From positions 1 to 40,736 of the forward strand of contig NZ_JONJ01000019.1 of NCBI RefSeq assembly GCF_000711825.1: DNA of 40,736 nucleotides, read 5' to 3'. The first letter of the stretch is position 1, and each line of letters starts with the position of its first letter. The translations under genes were made by a program, and so were the position numbers. This document shows positions 7,879 to 16,085 of this stretch, piece after piece. The notes beneath the pieces were generated by a model. That model did no database searches. It had not been told where the DNA came from and was given only the letters and a program-made list of their open reading frames with translations. This DNA comes from [Clostridium] aminophilum DSM 10710 (GTDB taxonomy: Bacteria > Bacillota > Clostridia > Lachnospirales > Lachnospiraceae).

Positions 7879-8598
7879 ATGTCTAAGATTCTGGTAGTGG
7901 ATGACGAAAAGCTGATCGTAAAGGGAATCCGGTTCAGCCTTCTTCAGGACGGATACGAGGTTGATTGTGCGTACGACGGAGAAGAGGCGCTGGGACTGGC
8001 GAAAGCGCAGGAATATGACTGTGTGCTTCTTGACGTGATGCTTCCGAAGATGAACGGAATGGAAGTGCTTCAGTCTATCCGGGAATTTTCGGATATGCCG
8101 GTCATTCTGCTGACAGCCAAGAGCGAGGACATGGATAAGATCATGGGACTTGAGAGCGGTGCGGATGATTATGTCACAAAACCGTTCAATATTCTGGAGG
8201 TCAAGGCAAGAATCAAGGGTATCCTGCGGCGCGCGTCAAAGGCACAGAAGGCGATTGAGAAGGCCAGTGCCGGAAATGATGTAAAAAAAGCGGTGATCCA
8301 GGCATCGGACATGGAGATCAACACGGAGACAAGACGGGTCTTTGTAGCGGGAAAAGAGATTAACCTGACCGCCAGAGAGTTTGATCTTCTGGAGCTTTTG
8401 ATGACGCATCCGGGCAAGGTTTACAGCCGCGAGGATCTTCTGAAACTGGTATGGGGAAACCGGGCCGCGGCTTCCGGCGGAGATGTGCGCACAGTGGATG
8501 TTCACGTAAGAAGGCTTCGCGAAAAGATTGAGCCGAAGCCGAGCGATCCGAAGTATGTTCACACCAAATGGGGGGTAGGATACTACTTTCAGGCCTGA
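7879..8598 (+). CDS. OmpR/PhoB-family response regulator (orphan)
   Basis: The 239-aa protein has an N-terminal receiver domain (acidic pair at 8-9, phospho-acceptor D52 in LLDVMLP, TKPF switch Lys) and a C-terminal winged-helix trans_reg domain ending GVGYYF. A charged, Ala/Lys-rich linker joins them. It resembles WalR/PhoP-type regulators. No histidine kinase gene lies beside it, so its partner must be encoded elsewhere or it works without one. It starts 28 bp after comEA and may be co-transcribed. A TPP riboswitch follows. Confidence 0.92.
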   Translation: MSKILVVDDEKLIVKGIRFSLLQDGYEVDCAYDGEEALGLAKAQEYDCVLLDVMLPKMNGMEVLQSIREFSDMPVILLTAKSEDMDKIMGLESGADDYVTKPFNILEVKARIKGILRRASKAQKAIEKASAGNDVKKAVIQASDMEINTETRRVFVAGKEINLTAREFDLLELLMTHPGKVYSREDLLKLVWGNRAAASGGDVRTVDVHVRRLREKIEPKPSDPKYVHTKWGVGYYFQA

Positions 8599-8631
8599 GC
8601 ACACGGCATCGAAGAAATAAAGATATACTGC

Positions 8632-8733
8632 AACTGACGGGAGCTCGCGGCAGCGGGCTGAGAGGAAACTGGGCCGTTTCGACCGAAACCTGATTTGGAT
8701 AATGCCAACGTAGGGATTTGACGAATATCAGTT
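8632..8733 (+). promoter_or_regulatory. TPP riboswitch (THI box) upstream of thiM
   Basis: The conserved pyrimidine-sensing segment GGCTGAGA is at about 8656-8663. ACCTGAT, GGATAATGCCA and CGTAGGGA follow in order between 8688 and 8717. A closing P1 stem AACTGA (8632-8637)/TCAGTT (8728-8733) is visible. These are hallmarks of the thiamin pyrophosphate aptamer, which turns thiamin genes off when TPP is high. It precedes thiM and thiE. Confidence 0.93.
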
Positions 8734-8738
8734 CAAAT

Positions 8739-8778
8739 GCAAACAGGGCAGCGTCCGTCAGGGCGCTGCCCTGTTTGC
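8739..8778 (+). terminator. 15-bp perfect hairpin after the TPP aptamer (expression platform)
   Basis: GCAAACAGGGCAGCG (8739-8753) pairs perfectly with CGCTGCCCTGTTTGC (8764-8778) around a 10-nt loop. It lies right after the aptamer where a terminator is expected, but the next bases are ACAAAAAAC, not a T-run. It is also too far from the thiM start to hide the ribosome binding site. Its mode of action is therefore unclear. Confidence 0.6.
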
Positions 8779-8826
8779 ACAAAAAACGGAAGATATTTAT
8801 GAACGAATAAACGAAAGGGGAAAACT

Positions 8827-9648
8827 ATGTTAGGAGAGTATCTGGAGAATGTTCATCAGAATTCACCGTTGATCCACTGCATCACCAACTATGTGACGGT
8901 CAATGATGTCGCGAACGTGCTTCTGGCATCGGGCGCAAGCCCGATCATGTCCGCGGAGCCGCGCGATGTCGAGGAGATCACATCGATCTGTTCCGGGCTC
9001 TACATCAACATCGGCACACTGACCAAACGGGGAGTGCGCGGCATGAACATCGCGGGCGGAGCTGCGGAAAGGCTCGGTCATCCGATGGTGCTGGATCCGG
9101 TCGGCGCAGGTGCAAGCGCATATCGGACCAAAACGGCGCTGGAGCTCATGGATTCCCTTCATTTCCATGTGATCAAGGGCAATGTCTCCGAGATCCGGAC
9201 GTTGGCGGATGGCTCCGGCTCGACGAGAGGTGTCGATGCGTCGGCTGCGGACGTTGTGACGGAAGACAATCTGGACGTCATGGTGAAGTTTGCCAAAGAC
9301 TTTGCGAAAGCCAAAAACTGTATCGTTGCGATCACCGGAAAGATCGATCTGGTTGCCGATGCGGAGCGGTGCTTTGTCATCCGGAACGGCAAAAAAGAGA
9401 TGGGAAAGGTTACCGGAACGGGCTGTCAGCTTGGCGCGCTGATCAACGCGTTTATCTGTTCCAATCCGCGCAATATGCTGGGTGCAACGGCCGCCGCGGT
9501 CTGCGCGATGGGGGTGGCCGGAGAGATCGGCTGGAGCCGCATGGAAGACGGAGAAGGCAATGCGACCTACCGGAACCGTATCATTGATGCCGTATACAAC
9601 ATGACCGGCGCGATGCTGAATAAATGTGCAAGATATGAGATTTGCTGA
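8827..9648 (+). CDS. thiM: Hydroxyethylthiazole kinase
   Basis: The 273-aa protein phosphorylates 4-methyl-5-(2-hydroxyethyl)thiazole, a salvage step in thiamin synthesis. It has the ribokinase-like ThiM pattern: N-terminal SPLIHCITNYVTVNDVAN, the substrate region NIGTLT, and the anion-hole motif GTGCQLGAL near residue 197. The length is typical. AAAGGGG precedes ATG 8827. It follows a TPP riboswitch and is 21 bp from thiE. No thiD is seen in the window. Confidence 0.96.
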   Translation: MLGEYLENVHQNSPLIHCITNYVTVNDVANVLLASGASPIMSAEPRDVEEITSICSGLYINIGTLTKRGVRGMNIAGGAAERLGHPMVLDPVGAGASAYRTKTALELMDSLHFHVIKGNVSEIRTLADGSGSTRGVDASAADVVTEDNLDVMVKFAKDFAKAKNCIVAITGKIDLVADAERCFVIRNGKKEMGKVTGTGCQLGALINAFICSNPRNMLGATAAAVCAMGVAGEIGWSRMEDGEGNATYRNRIIDAVYNMTGAMLNKCARYEIC

Positions 9649-9669
9649 GAGAAAAAAGGAGAAGACAGC

Positions 9670-10323
9670 ATGAATTGTACCAAAGAGAGCCTCCTGCTCT
9701 ATGCAGTCACCGACCGCCACTGGCTGAACGGAAGAACACTGATCGATCAGGTCAGAGAGGCAATTGACGGAGGGGCGACGTTCATTCAGCTCCGGGAGAA
9801 AGAACTGGATGAGGAACGTTTCGAACAGGAAGCTCGGGAGATCGGGGCTCTCTGCCGGGAACGCCATATTCCGTTTGTGCTGGATGACAACGTTATGCTT
9901 GCAAAGAAGGTCGGTGCGGACGGTGTTCATGTCGGTCAGAGTGACATGGAGGCGGGCAATGTCCGCTCTCTCATCGGACCGGACCGGATTCTCGGCGTTT
10001 CCGCCCAGACGGTCGAGCAGGCGATCCGCGCAGAACAGGCGGGAGCAGATTATCTCGGTGTCGGCGCAGTGTTTCCGACCGGATCGAAGGATGACGCAAC
10101 AGAAGTCAGCTATGACACGGTAAAAGCGATCGTGGAGGCCGTGTCCATCCCGGTGATTGCGATCGGTGGAATCACAAAGGACAATGTCGGAGAGCTTTCC
10201 GGAACCGGAATTGCCGGCGTGGCGGTCATCAGCGCGATCTTTGCGAAAGAAGATATCCATGAGGCGACGGCGGAATTGAAGACGGCGGTGGAACGTATGG
10301 TTCACTCTGCTGAGAGACCATAA
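9670..10323 (+). CDS. thiE: Thiamine-phosphate synthase
   Basis: The 217-aa TIM-barrel enzyme joins hydroxymethylpyrimidine pyrophosphate and thiazole phosphate to give thiamin phosphate. Visible motifs are GGATFIQLREK (pyrophosphate/substrate site), DGVHVGQSD, LGVGAVFPTGSK and IAIGGI. The ribosome binding site AAAGGAG lies upstream of ATG 9670. It forms an operon with thiM and is probably under the same TPP riboswitch. Confidence 0.96.
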   Translation: MNCTKESLLLYAVTDRHWLNGRTLIDQVREAIDGGATFIQLREKELDEERFEQEAREIGALCRERHIPFVLDDNVMLAKKVGADGVHVGQSDMEAGNVRSLIGPDRILGVSAQTVEQAIRAEQAGADYLGVGAVFPTGSKDDATEVSYDTVKAIVEAVSIPVIAIGGITKDNVGELSGTGIAGVAVISAIFAKEDIHEATAELKTAVERMVHSAERP

Positions 10324-10352
10324 CATCGGAAGCGGAGATCAAAGAACCGCCG

Positions 10353-10445
10353 CCGATCCGAAGCGAAAAGCGATCTTTGGCGGCGCACCGATTCGAATCG
10401 TAAAAGCCATCCTTTGCAGTGCACCGATCCGAACCGGAAAAGGTG
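10353..10445. repeat. Tandem repeat, 35-36 bp unit, between thiE and the HAD gene
   Basis: CCGATCCGAA at 10353, CCGATTCGAA at 10388 and CCGATCCGAA at 10424 start three imperfect units of about 35-36 bp; the last is partial. The array fills most of the gap between thiE and the HAD gene. Confidence 0.65.
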
Positions 10446-10495
10446 CGAAACCGGCAGACCGAACAAACAAAAAACGCAGCGGGAGCAGTATCATC

Positions 10496-11413
10496 ATGAA
10501 GGCACAAGAACAGACAGGACGGGAAGCGATGGACGGCCGGATCGGGCAGAAAGCAATGTCATCCGGAAGACTGGAGAGAAGCCATACGTCAGGAAGCAGT
10601 GCGATACTGCCGCAGCAGATTCGCGGCTGCATCATGGATGTTGACGGGACCATTCTGGATTCCATGGGGATCTGGACCGGACTTGGACGGCGCTATCTGG
10701 CGGAACGAGGGATTTGCGCGGAGGAAGACCTGGACCGGATTCTTTTTCCGAAATCGACGGTGCAGGCGGCGCAGTATCTGATCGATCATTACGGATTGCA
10801 GGAGAGCAACGAGGATGTCTGCAGGCATATCTTTTCGATCATCGACACCTTCTACCGGGATGAAGTCACCGGAAAGCCCGGCGCGGCGGAATTTCTCCGG
10901 AATCTGAGGAAAAACCGAATTCCGGTCATTCTTGCGACAAGCAATGAAAAAGAACCGGTTTATGCCGCCTTCCGACGGCTCGGGCTGGATGACTGCATCT
11001 GCGGGATTGTGACCTGCTCGGAGTTTCAGACGGATAAGACTAAGCCGGTGATCTACCGGGAGGCGGCCCGGATTCTGCAGCGGGTGATCGATGAAGACCG
11101 CCTCGGGACAGGAGAAATGCGTCATTTACCGGAGCGGAGTCAGAGCGGGAAAACGAAAAAACGGAACCGTTGCATTTCATCGGAATTCGCTGTCTTCGAG
11201 GACACCTATTTTGCAGCCCAAAGCGCAAAGCAGGACGGTTTTTTCACCATCGGAGTGGAGGATGCGGCAAGCAGGGCGGATCGTGAGAAAATCCGCGCAC
11301 TCTGCGATCGGTTTATCTCCGATTACCGGGAGCTGTTGCCGTGGACAATAACCGGGAATGATGACCGGGATCGATCCCCGGAAACGATAACCGGGAACGA
11401 TGACCGGGAATGA
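10496..11413 (+). CDS. HAD-superfamily hydrolase with a minisatellite-encoded tail
   Basis: The 305-aa product has HAD motifs: DVDGT (nucleophile Asp about residue 48), ATSNE (motif II), a Lys in TDKTKP and FEDT (motif IV). It is a phosphoglucomutase/phosphatase-like HAD with a helical cap. About 30 basic residues separate motifs III and IV, longer than usual. The first ~42 residues are unconserved; an internal ATG at 10634 would begin inside motif I, so the long start (GGGAG upstream) is kept. The last ~30 residues are encoded by a 13-bp tandem array. Its place after thiE suggests a phosphate removal step in thiamin metabolism, but that is only context. Confidence 0.82.
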   Translation: MKAQEQTGREAMDGRIGQKAMSSGRLERSHTSGSSAILPQQIRGCIMDVDGTILDSMGIWTGLGRRYLAERGICAEEDLDRILFPKSTVQAAQYLIDHYGLQESNEDVCRHIFSIIDTFYRDEVTGKPGAAEFLRNLRKNRIPVILATSNEKEPVYAAFRRLGLDDCICGIVTCSEFQTDKTKPVIYREAARILQRVIDEDRLGTGEMRHLPERSQSGKTKKRNRCISSEFAVFEDTYFAAQSAKQDGFFTIGVEDAASRADREKIRALCDRFISDYRELLPWTITGNDDRDRSPETITGNDDRE

Positions 11414-11454
11414 TCTCCGGAAACAATGACTGGAAACGACTGCCGGAAACAATA
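11325..11454. repeat. 13-bp minisatellite, ten units, spanning the HAD stop codon
   Basis: Ten exact-length 13-bp units run from 11325 to 11454, typified by ACCGGGAATGATG, TCCGGAAACAATG and GCCGGAAACAATA. The period is not a multiple of three, so the reading frame rotates and the HAD gene ends by chance at 11413 in the seventh unit. Confidence 0.92.
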
Positions 11455-11513
11455 AACAATCCGAAGAAACGTGAAACCTTATTCCAAAAACATAACAATA
11501 AGTATATAATAGG

Positions 11514-11545
11514 GCAGACTGTGTTCGCACGGTCTGCTTTGTTTT
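11514..11545 (+). terminator. Intrinsic terminator with UUCG tetraloop
   Basis: GCAGACTGTG-TTCG-CACGGTCTGC forms a 10-bp stem (one G-U) followed by TTTGTTTT. It probably ends the thi-HAD transcript. A TATAAT (11505-11510) with a weak TTCCAA -35 lies directly upstream. Confidence 0.87.
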
Positions 11546-11721
11546 ATTTCATAGGAAAGCACTCGGCATTTTCTATAAAAAATGCTCCGCGGGGATGGGG
11601 AGCCGAAGTCCGCTGGAGGACTTTGATCCTGTACGCAAACGTCCCGGAACACCAGGGCACGGGAAAGGCAGAGCAGAGTCACAGCGCACATAGCGATATT
11701 TACAGATAAAGGGAGTTTCTT
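11546..11721. other. Intergenic region before the surface-polymer block, with a REP-like palindrome
   Basis: CATAGGAAAGC at 11550 starts an imperfect hairpin (ATAGGAAAGC/GCATTTTCTAT) related to the element at 970. Beyond it I see no convincing promoter or gene before the ribosome binding site AAAGGGAG at 11708. Confidence 0.45.
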
Positions 11722-12969
11722 ATGCGATTATATATTGACCCAGGCACGGGAAGCATGCTGTTTACTATTCTGATCGGACTTGTCGGTGCGGGAATTTATT
11801 CCGCGCGGATGCTGATCGTTAAGCTCCGATTCATCCTGAGCGGCGGAAAAAAGGTGGACATGAATGCGAACCGGATTCCGTTTGTGGTGTTTGCCGATCA
11901 CAAGCGGTACTGGAATATCTTCGAACCTGTTCTTCGGGAGTTTGACAAGCGCGGCGTGGACGTCGTCTACATGACGGCATCGCCGGATGATCCGGGCCTT
12001 CAGAATCCGTATCCGCACATTCGCGGCGAATTCATCGGTGAGGGAAACCGCGCGTTTGCGAAACTCAATTTCCTGAAAGCCGGCATTGTCCTCTCCACGA
12101 CGCCGGGACTGGATGTCTATCAGTGGAAGCGCTCCAAAGAAGTGCAGTGCTATGTCCACATTCTTCATGCGGCGAGCGAAGCGACGCTCTACCGCATGTT
12201 CGGCATCGACTATTACGATTCCATCCTTCTTTCCGGGGAGTATCAGGCGACGGATGTGCGGAATCTCGAAAAACTCCGCAATCTCCCGGCAAAGGATCTG
12301 GTCGAGGTCGGTATCCCGTACATGGATGAGATGAAAGTGCGCTTTGAGAAGGCAGGACCGGCGCCGAAACATGAGACGACCGTGCTGCTTGCGCCGTCCT
12401 GGGGGCCGGAAGCGATCTTCTCCAAATACGGCGATCAGATTCTGAAGGTGCTTCTGGAGACCGGATATCACATCATTGTCCGCCCGCACCCGCAGTCCTA
12501 CACTGCGGAGAAGGACATGATCGAGACCATTATGAAGAAATATCCGGAATCCGACCGGATCGAGTGGAACCGTGACAATGACAACTTTGAGGTTCTTCGC
12601 CGCTCGGACATTCTGATCTCCGATTTCTCCGGCGTTATCTTTGAATTTGCGATGGTTTACGATAAGCCGGTTATCTACACGGCAGCCAATATTGACACCA
12701 GTGTCTATGACGCCTGGTGGCTGGATACGCCGCTCTGGACGACGGGAATCCTTCCGCGCATCGGTCATGAGCTGAACGGACTGAATCTGCCGATGCTGCA
12801 CTCGATCATCGACGAATGCCTGAATGACACGCGCTACGCGAAAGGCAGAGACGAAGCCAGAAGCGAGGCGTGGGAGCACATGGGCGAGGGCGCGGTCCGC
12901 ACGGTGGATTATCTGATGAAGAAATACCGTGAACTGAATCCTGCGGAACGTCCGGATAAGGAGGCATAG
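11722..12969 (+). CDS. CDP-glycerol glycerophosphotransferase family protein (teichoic-acid type)
   Basis: The 415-aa protein has an N-terminal membrane helix (about residues 10-30) and a C-terminal GT-B domain of the TagB/TagF family, which transfers glycerol phosphate from CDP-glycerol onto lipid-linked wall polymers at the inner membrane face. Seen motifs are VHILHAASE, LLAPSWGP, VRPHPQS and SDFSGVIFEFAMVYDKPVIY. It is shorter than poly(glycerophosphate) polymerases, so it may be a primase or side-chain enzyme. The first YidC-sulfatase gene starts two bases after its stop. An operon and a shared job in glycerol-phosphate polymer assembly are inferred. Confidence 0.88.
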   Translation: MRLYIDPGTGSMLFTILIGLVGAGIYSARMLIVKLRFILSGGKKVDMNANRIPFVVFADHKRYWNIFEPVLREFDKRGVDVVYMTASPDDPGLQNPYPHIRGEFIGEGNRAFAKLNFLKAGIVLSTTPGLDVYQWKRSKEVQCYVHILHAASEATLYRMFGIDYYDSILLSGEYQATDVRNLEKLRNLPAKDLVEVGIPYMDEMKVRFEKAGPAPKHETTVLLAPSWGPEAIFSKYGDQILKVLLETGYHIIVRPHPQSYTAEKDMIETIMKKYPESDRIEWNRDNDNFEVLRRSDILISDFSGVIFEFAMVYDKPVIYTAANIDTSVYDAWWLDTPLWTTGILPRIGHELNGLNLPMLHSIIDECLNDTRYAKGRDEARSEAWEHMGEGAVRTVDYLMKKYRELNPAERPDKEA

Positions 12970-12971
12970 GG

Positions 12972-15866
12972 ATGAGCGTATCGGCGATTCTGTACACCCT
13001 GTTGATCAAGCCGCTGGAGCTCTTTTTCGAGATCATCTTTGTCACGGCGAACCGTTTTACGAATCATCCGGGATTCTCCATCATCGTGCTGAGTCTTACG
13101 ATGAATTTCCTCGTTCTCCCGCTTTACCGCCGCGCCGATGCGGTGCAGGCGGAAGAACGCGACATCGAAAAGAAACTTCACCGGGGTGTCGCGCACATCA
13201 AAAAAGTGTTTCACGGCGACGAGCGCATGATGGTGCTGCAGACGTATTACCGCCAGAACAGCTATAAGCCGACGGATGCCTTCAAGGGATCCATTTCCCT
13301 GTTTTTGGAGATCCCGTTCTTTATCGCGGCCTACCGCTTTCTGTCCGGACTGCAGACTCTTCACGGTGTGAGTTTCGGACCGATCGCCGATCTGGGAAAT
13401 GCGGACGGCCTGATCACAATCGGGGCCCTGCCGCAGCCGGTCAACCTTCTCCCGATCATCATGACGGCGGTGAATCTGATCTCCTGTGTGATCTTCACGA
13501 AAGGATATCCGGTCCGCACAAAGATACAGCTTTACGCCATGGCGGTGTTCTTTCTGTTTTTCCTCTACACCTCGCCGTCGGGGCTTGTGTTTTACTGGAC
13601 GCTGAACAACCTCTTTTCGCTGATCAAGACGATCTTCTATAAATTAAAACATCCTAGAGAGGTGCTGGCGGTGCTCTTTGCCGTGTGCGGTGCGGCGCTG
13701 GCAGTCTATGGCCTCCTCTTTTACGACAATATTGCGGAACGCCGGATTGTCACTGCCATCATCGGCGTCGGGTTTATGATGCCGCTCTTCCGGATGGCGT
13801 ATGAACTCCGGATGGCGGAGCGCATCACAGCGCGGCATTCCGACCGGCCGGGCCGGAGGCAAATGGAGCCGAACGCGGTTCGGTTCCGTCTCTGCGGTCT
13901 TTTCCTGACGCTGCTTCTCGGCGGTCATATCCCGTCGGGTGTCATCGCGGCAAGTCCGCAGGAATTCGTCTCGACGTTTTCCTATTACAATCCGCTCCTT
14001 TATATCGCGATTTCTCTTCTTACGGCCGCCGGATTCTTTCTGGTCTGGATGGGCGTATTTTACGGGATCGCGAACCGGGACGGACGTTTGGCGCTGGAGC
14101 GGGTTCTTGCGGTCTGCTGCGCGGCCGCGACCGTAAATTATATGGCCTTTCCGGGAGATTACGGAAACCTCAGCAATTCGCTCCGGTATGATGAAGTGCC
14201 GAATATCCTGATGCCGGACATTCTTCTCAATCTGGCGGCAGTGACTGCGGCCGGCGCAGGAGTCCTCGTTTTTCTTCATTTCCGGAAGACGGAGAAACAC
14301 TTTTCCATGGGCATTCTCACCGGCGTCATTGCCCTCGGCGTGATGACGGTTGTCCACGGACAGAGAATTGACGGGAGCACACGGTCACTGCAGAAGAATG
14401 CGATCCGGGCAACCGATGCCGATCCGGTTCTTCCGCTCTCAAAGAACGGGAAAAATGTCATTGTTTTCATGCTGGACCGTGCCCTCGGCACGCACATTCC
14501 GTATCTGATGCAGGAGAAGCCGGAACTGAAGGAACAGTTTGCAGGATTCACCTATTATGAGAATACGGTTTCCTTTGGCGGTCATACGAATTTCGGCGTG
14601 CCGGCACTCTTCGGCGGATATGAATACACGCCGGTGGAACTCAATAAGCGCGATCAGGAAAACCTTTGTGACAAGCATAACGAAGCGCTCCGCGTGCTTC
14701 CGGTAATGTTTGAACAGGCCGGATATGATGTGACTGTTACGGACCCGCCGTACGCGAACTATCAGTGGAACAGTGATATCAGCATTTACGATGATTATCC
14801 GGATATTCACGCCTATATCACACAGGGGAAATTCAGCGACCACAGCGGTGCGGAGCGCGTCCGCGCGGACAATCAGCGGAATTTCTTCCTCTATGCGCTG
14901 ATGAAATCCTCCCCGCTCTTTGCGCAGAACTATTTCTACAACGCCGGAAAGTACAATCAGGCGCCGGGTGCAAAGCTTGCGGAATCGGAGGACGAAGGTC
15001 AGGTGATCTACGGAACCTCCCAGCAGGAGGGAATCAACCAGACCTTCATGGACAGCTTCAGAGTGCTGCAGAAGCTTCCGGAGATCACGAAAGTGGTGGG
15101 AAATGATGCCGGACCGAGTGCGGAATCCGATCCCGGAAACACCGGCGCCGGAACATTTCTCATGATGCAGAACGATTCAACGCACAACAGTGTTCTCCTG
15201 CAGGAGCCGGATTACACGGTGAGCAGCTCCATCGACAATACTGTCTACGATAAGGCGCACCGGAAGCGCTTCACCGTGAACGGCCGGAAGATGGAGGTCA
15301 AGGGATCGCTGCAGTATGGCGATTACGAGACAAACATGGGCGTGATGCTGGAGCTCGGAAAATGGTTTGACTATCTTCGGGATCAGGGCGTCTACGACAA
15401 CACGAAAATCATCCTTGTCTCCGACCACGGTTTTGGCAGAAATCGTTTCCCTCAGCTTATTCTCGATGGATATGACACCTATAAGGGTTCGGAAAATATC
15501 TACGATGCGGAGTATTATTGTCCGCTTCTGATGGTGAAGGATTTCGGCGCGAAGGAATTTACCACGGACAGCACCTTTATGACCAACGCCGATGCCGCCG
15601 TGCTGGCGGTGAAGGATGTGATCGCGGATCCGGTGAACCCGTTCACGGGAAAAGAAATCACGGACGCCGAGAAGACGGCGCATCCGCAGTACATCCTTGC
15701 GTCGAATCATTATGATATCAATGTCAACGACGGTACGCAGTATAAACCGGACACCTGGATTGCGGTGAGGGATGACATCTGGAATCCGGATAACTGGAAG
15801 GTGCTGAACCACAAGGCGGTCTTCCCGGAAGAATCCCGGACGGACAAAACCGAACTGCGGGAATGA
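12972..15866 (+). CDS. YidC/Oxa1 domain fused to sulfatase/LtaS-like domain, copy 1
   Basis: The 964-aa membrane protein has two parts. Residues 1-225 are an Oxa1/YidC-type domain (PLY...QAEERDIEKKL hairpin, LEIPFFIAAYRFL, TSPSGLVFYWTLNNLFSLI). Residues 230-460 add further membrane helices. Residues 490-960 form an extracellular alkaline-phosphatase-superfamily domain: NVIVFMLDR (D502), GGHTNFG (T539, candidate nucleophile), NDSTH, and VSDHG (D818, H819), matching the metal and Thr sites of LtaS-like enzymes. The groove Arg usual in YidC is Asn45. It likely acts on a glycerol-phosphate polymer or its decoration. AAGGAGG precedes the start; copy 2 follows. Confidence 0.88.
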   Translation: MSVSAILYTLLIKPLELFFEIIFVTANRFTNHPGFSIIVLSLTMNFLVLPLYRRADAVQAEERDIEKKLHRGVAHIKKVFHGDERMMVLQTYYRQNSYKPTDAFKGSISLFLEIPFFIAAYRFLSGLQTLHGVSFGPIADLGNADGLITIGALPQPVNLLPIIMTAVNLISCVIFTKGYPVRTKIQLYAMAVFFLFFLYTSPSGLVFYWTLNNLFSLIKTIFYKLKHPREVLAVLFAVCGAALAVYGLLFYDNIAERRIVTAIIGVGFMMPLFRMAYELRMAERITARHSDRPGRRQMEPNAVRFRLCGLFLTLLLGGHIPSGVIAASPQEFVSTFSYYNPLLYIAISLLTAAGFFLVWMGVFYGIANRDGRLALERVLAVCCAAATVNYMAFPGDYGNLSNSLRYDEVPNILMPDILLNLAAVTAAGAGVLVFLHFRKTEKHFSMGILTGVIALGVMTVVHGQRIDGSTRSLQKNAIRATDADPVLPLSKNGKNVIVFMLDRALGTHIPYLMQEKPELKEQFAGFTYYENTVSFGGHTNFGVPALFGGYEYTPVELNKRDQENLCDKHNEALRVLPVMFEQAGYDVTVTDPPYANYQWNSDISIYDDYPDIHAYITQGKFSDHSGAERVRADNQRNFFLYALMKSSPLFAQNYFYNAGKYNQAPGAKLAESEDEGQVIYGTSQQEGINQTFMDSFRVLQKLPEITKVVGNDAGPSAESDPGNTGAGTFLMMQNDSTHNSVLLQEPDYTVSSSIDNTVYDKAHRKRFTVNGRKMEVKGSLQYGDYETNMGVMLELGKWFDYLRDQGVYDNTKIILVSDHGFGRNRFPQLILDGYDTYKGSENIYDAEYYCPLLMVKDFGAKEFTTDSTFMTNADAAVLAVKDVIADPVNPFTGKEITDAEKTAHPQYILASNHYDINVNDGTQYKPDTWIAVRDDIWNPDNWKVLNHKAVFPEESRTDKTELRE

Positions 15867-15965
15867 CGCATCCGCGGAAATGACGATTCATGGGAATGAC
15901 GCATCCGCGGAAATGACAAATCCGTGGGAAAGACGAACCCGCGAGAATGACCAATCCGCGGAAAT
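15859..15965. repeat. Tandem repeat, 16-17 bp unit, across the stop of YidC-sulfatase copy 1
   Basis: Six imperfect units of GGAATGACGCATCCGCG type run from the last codons into the intergenic space. The stop TGA (15864-15866) is part of the first unit. Confidence 0.85.
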
Positions 15966-16085
15966 ATTTCTTCCTCATGGGAAGGGATGAAATACAGAAA
16001 AAAATAAACAGATAGTATGGATGGATCCGTGTGCAGAATCATGCGGGTCCATCGATTGCTTTCAGAATTTGGAACTGTTACGATT

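Noticed and set aside
8863-10326. A 487-codon minus-strand open frame across thiM and thiE
   Set aside because: It spans two well-supported plus-strand genes and their junction, and its product matches no family.
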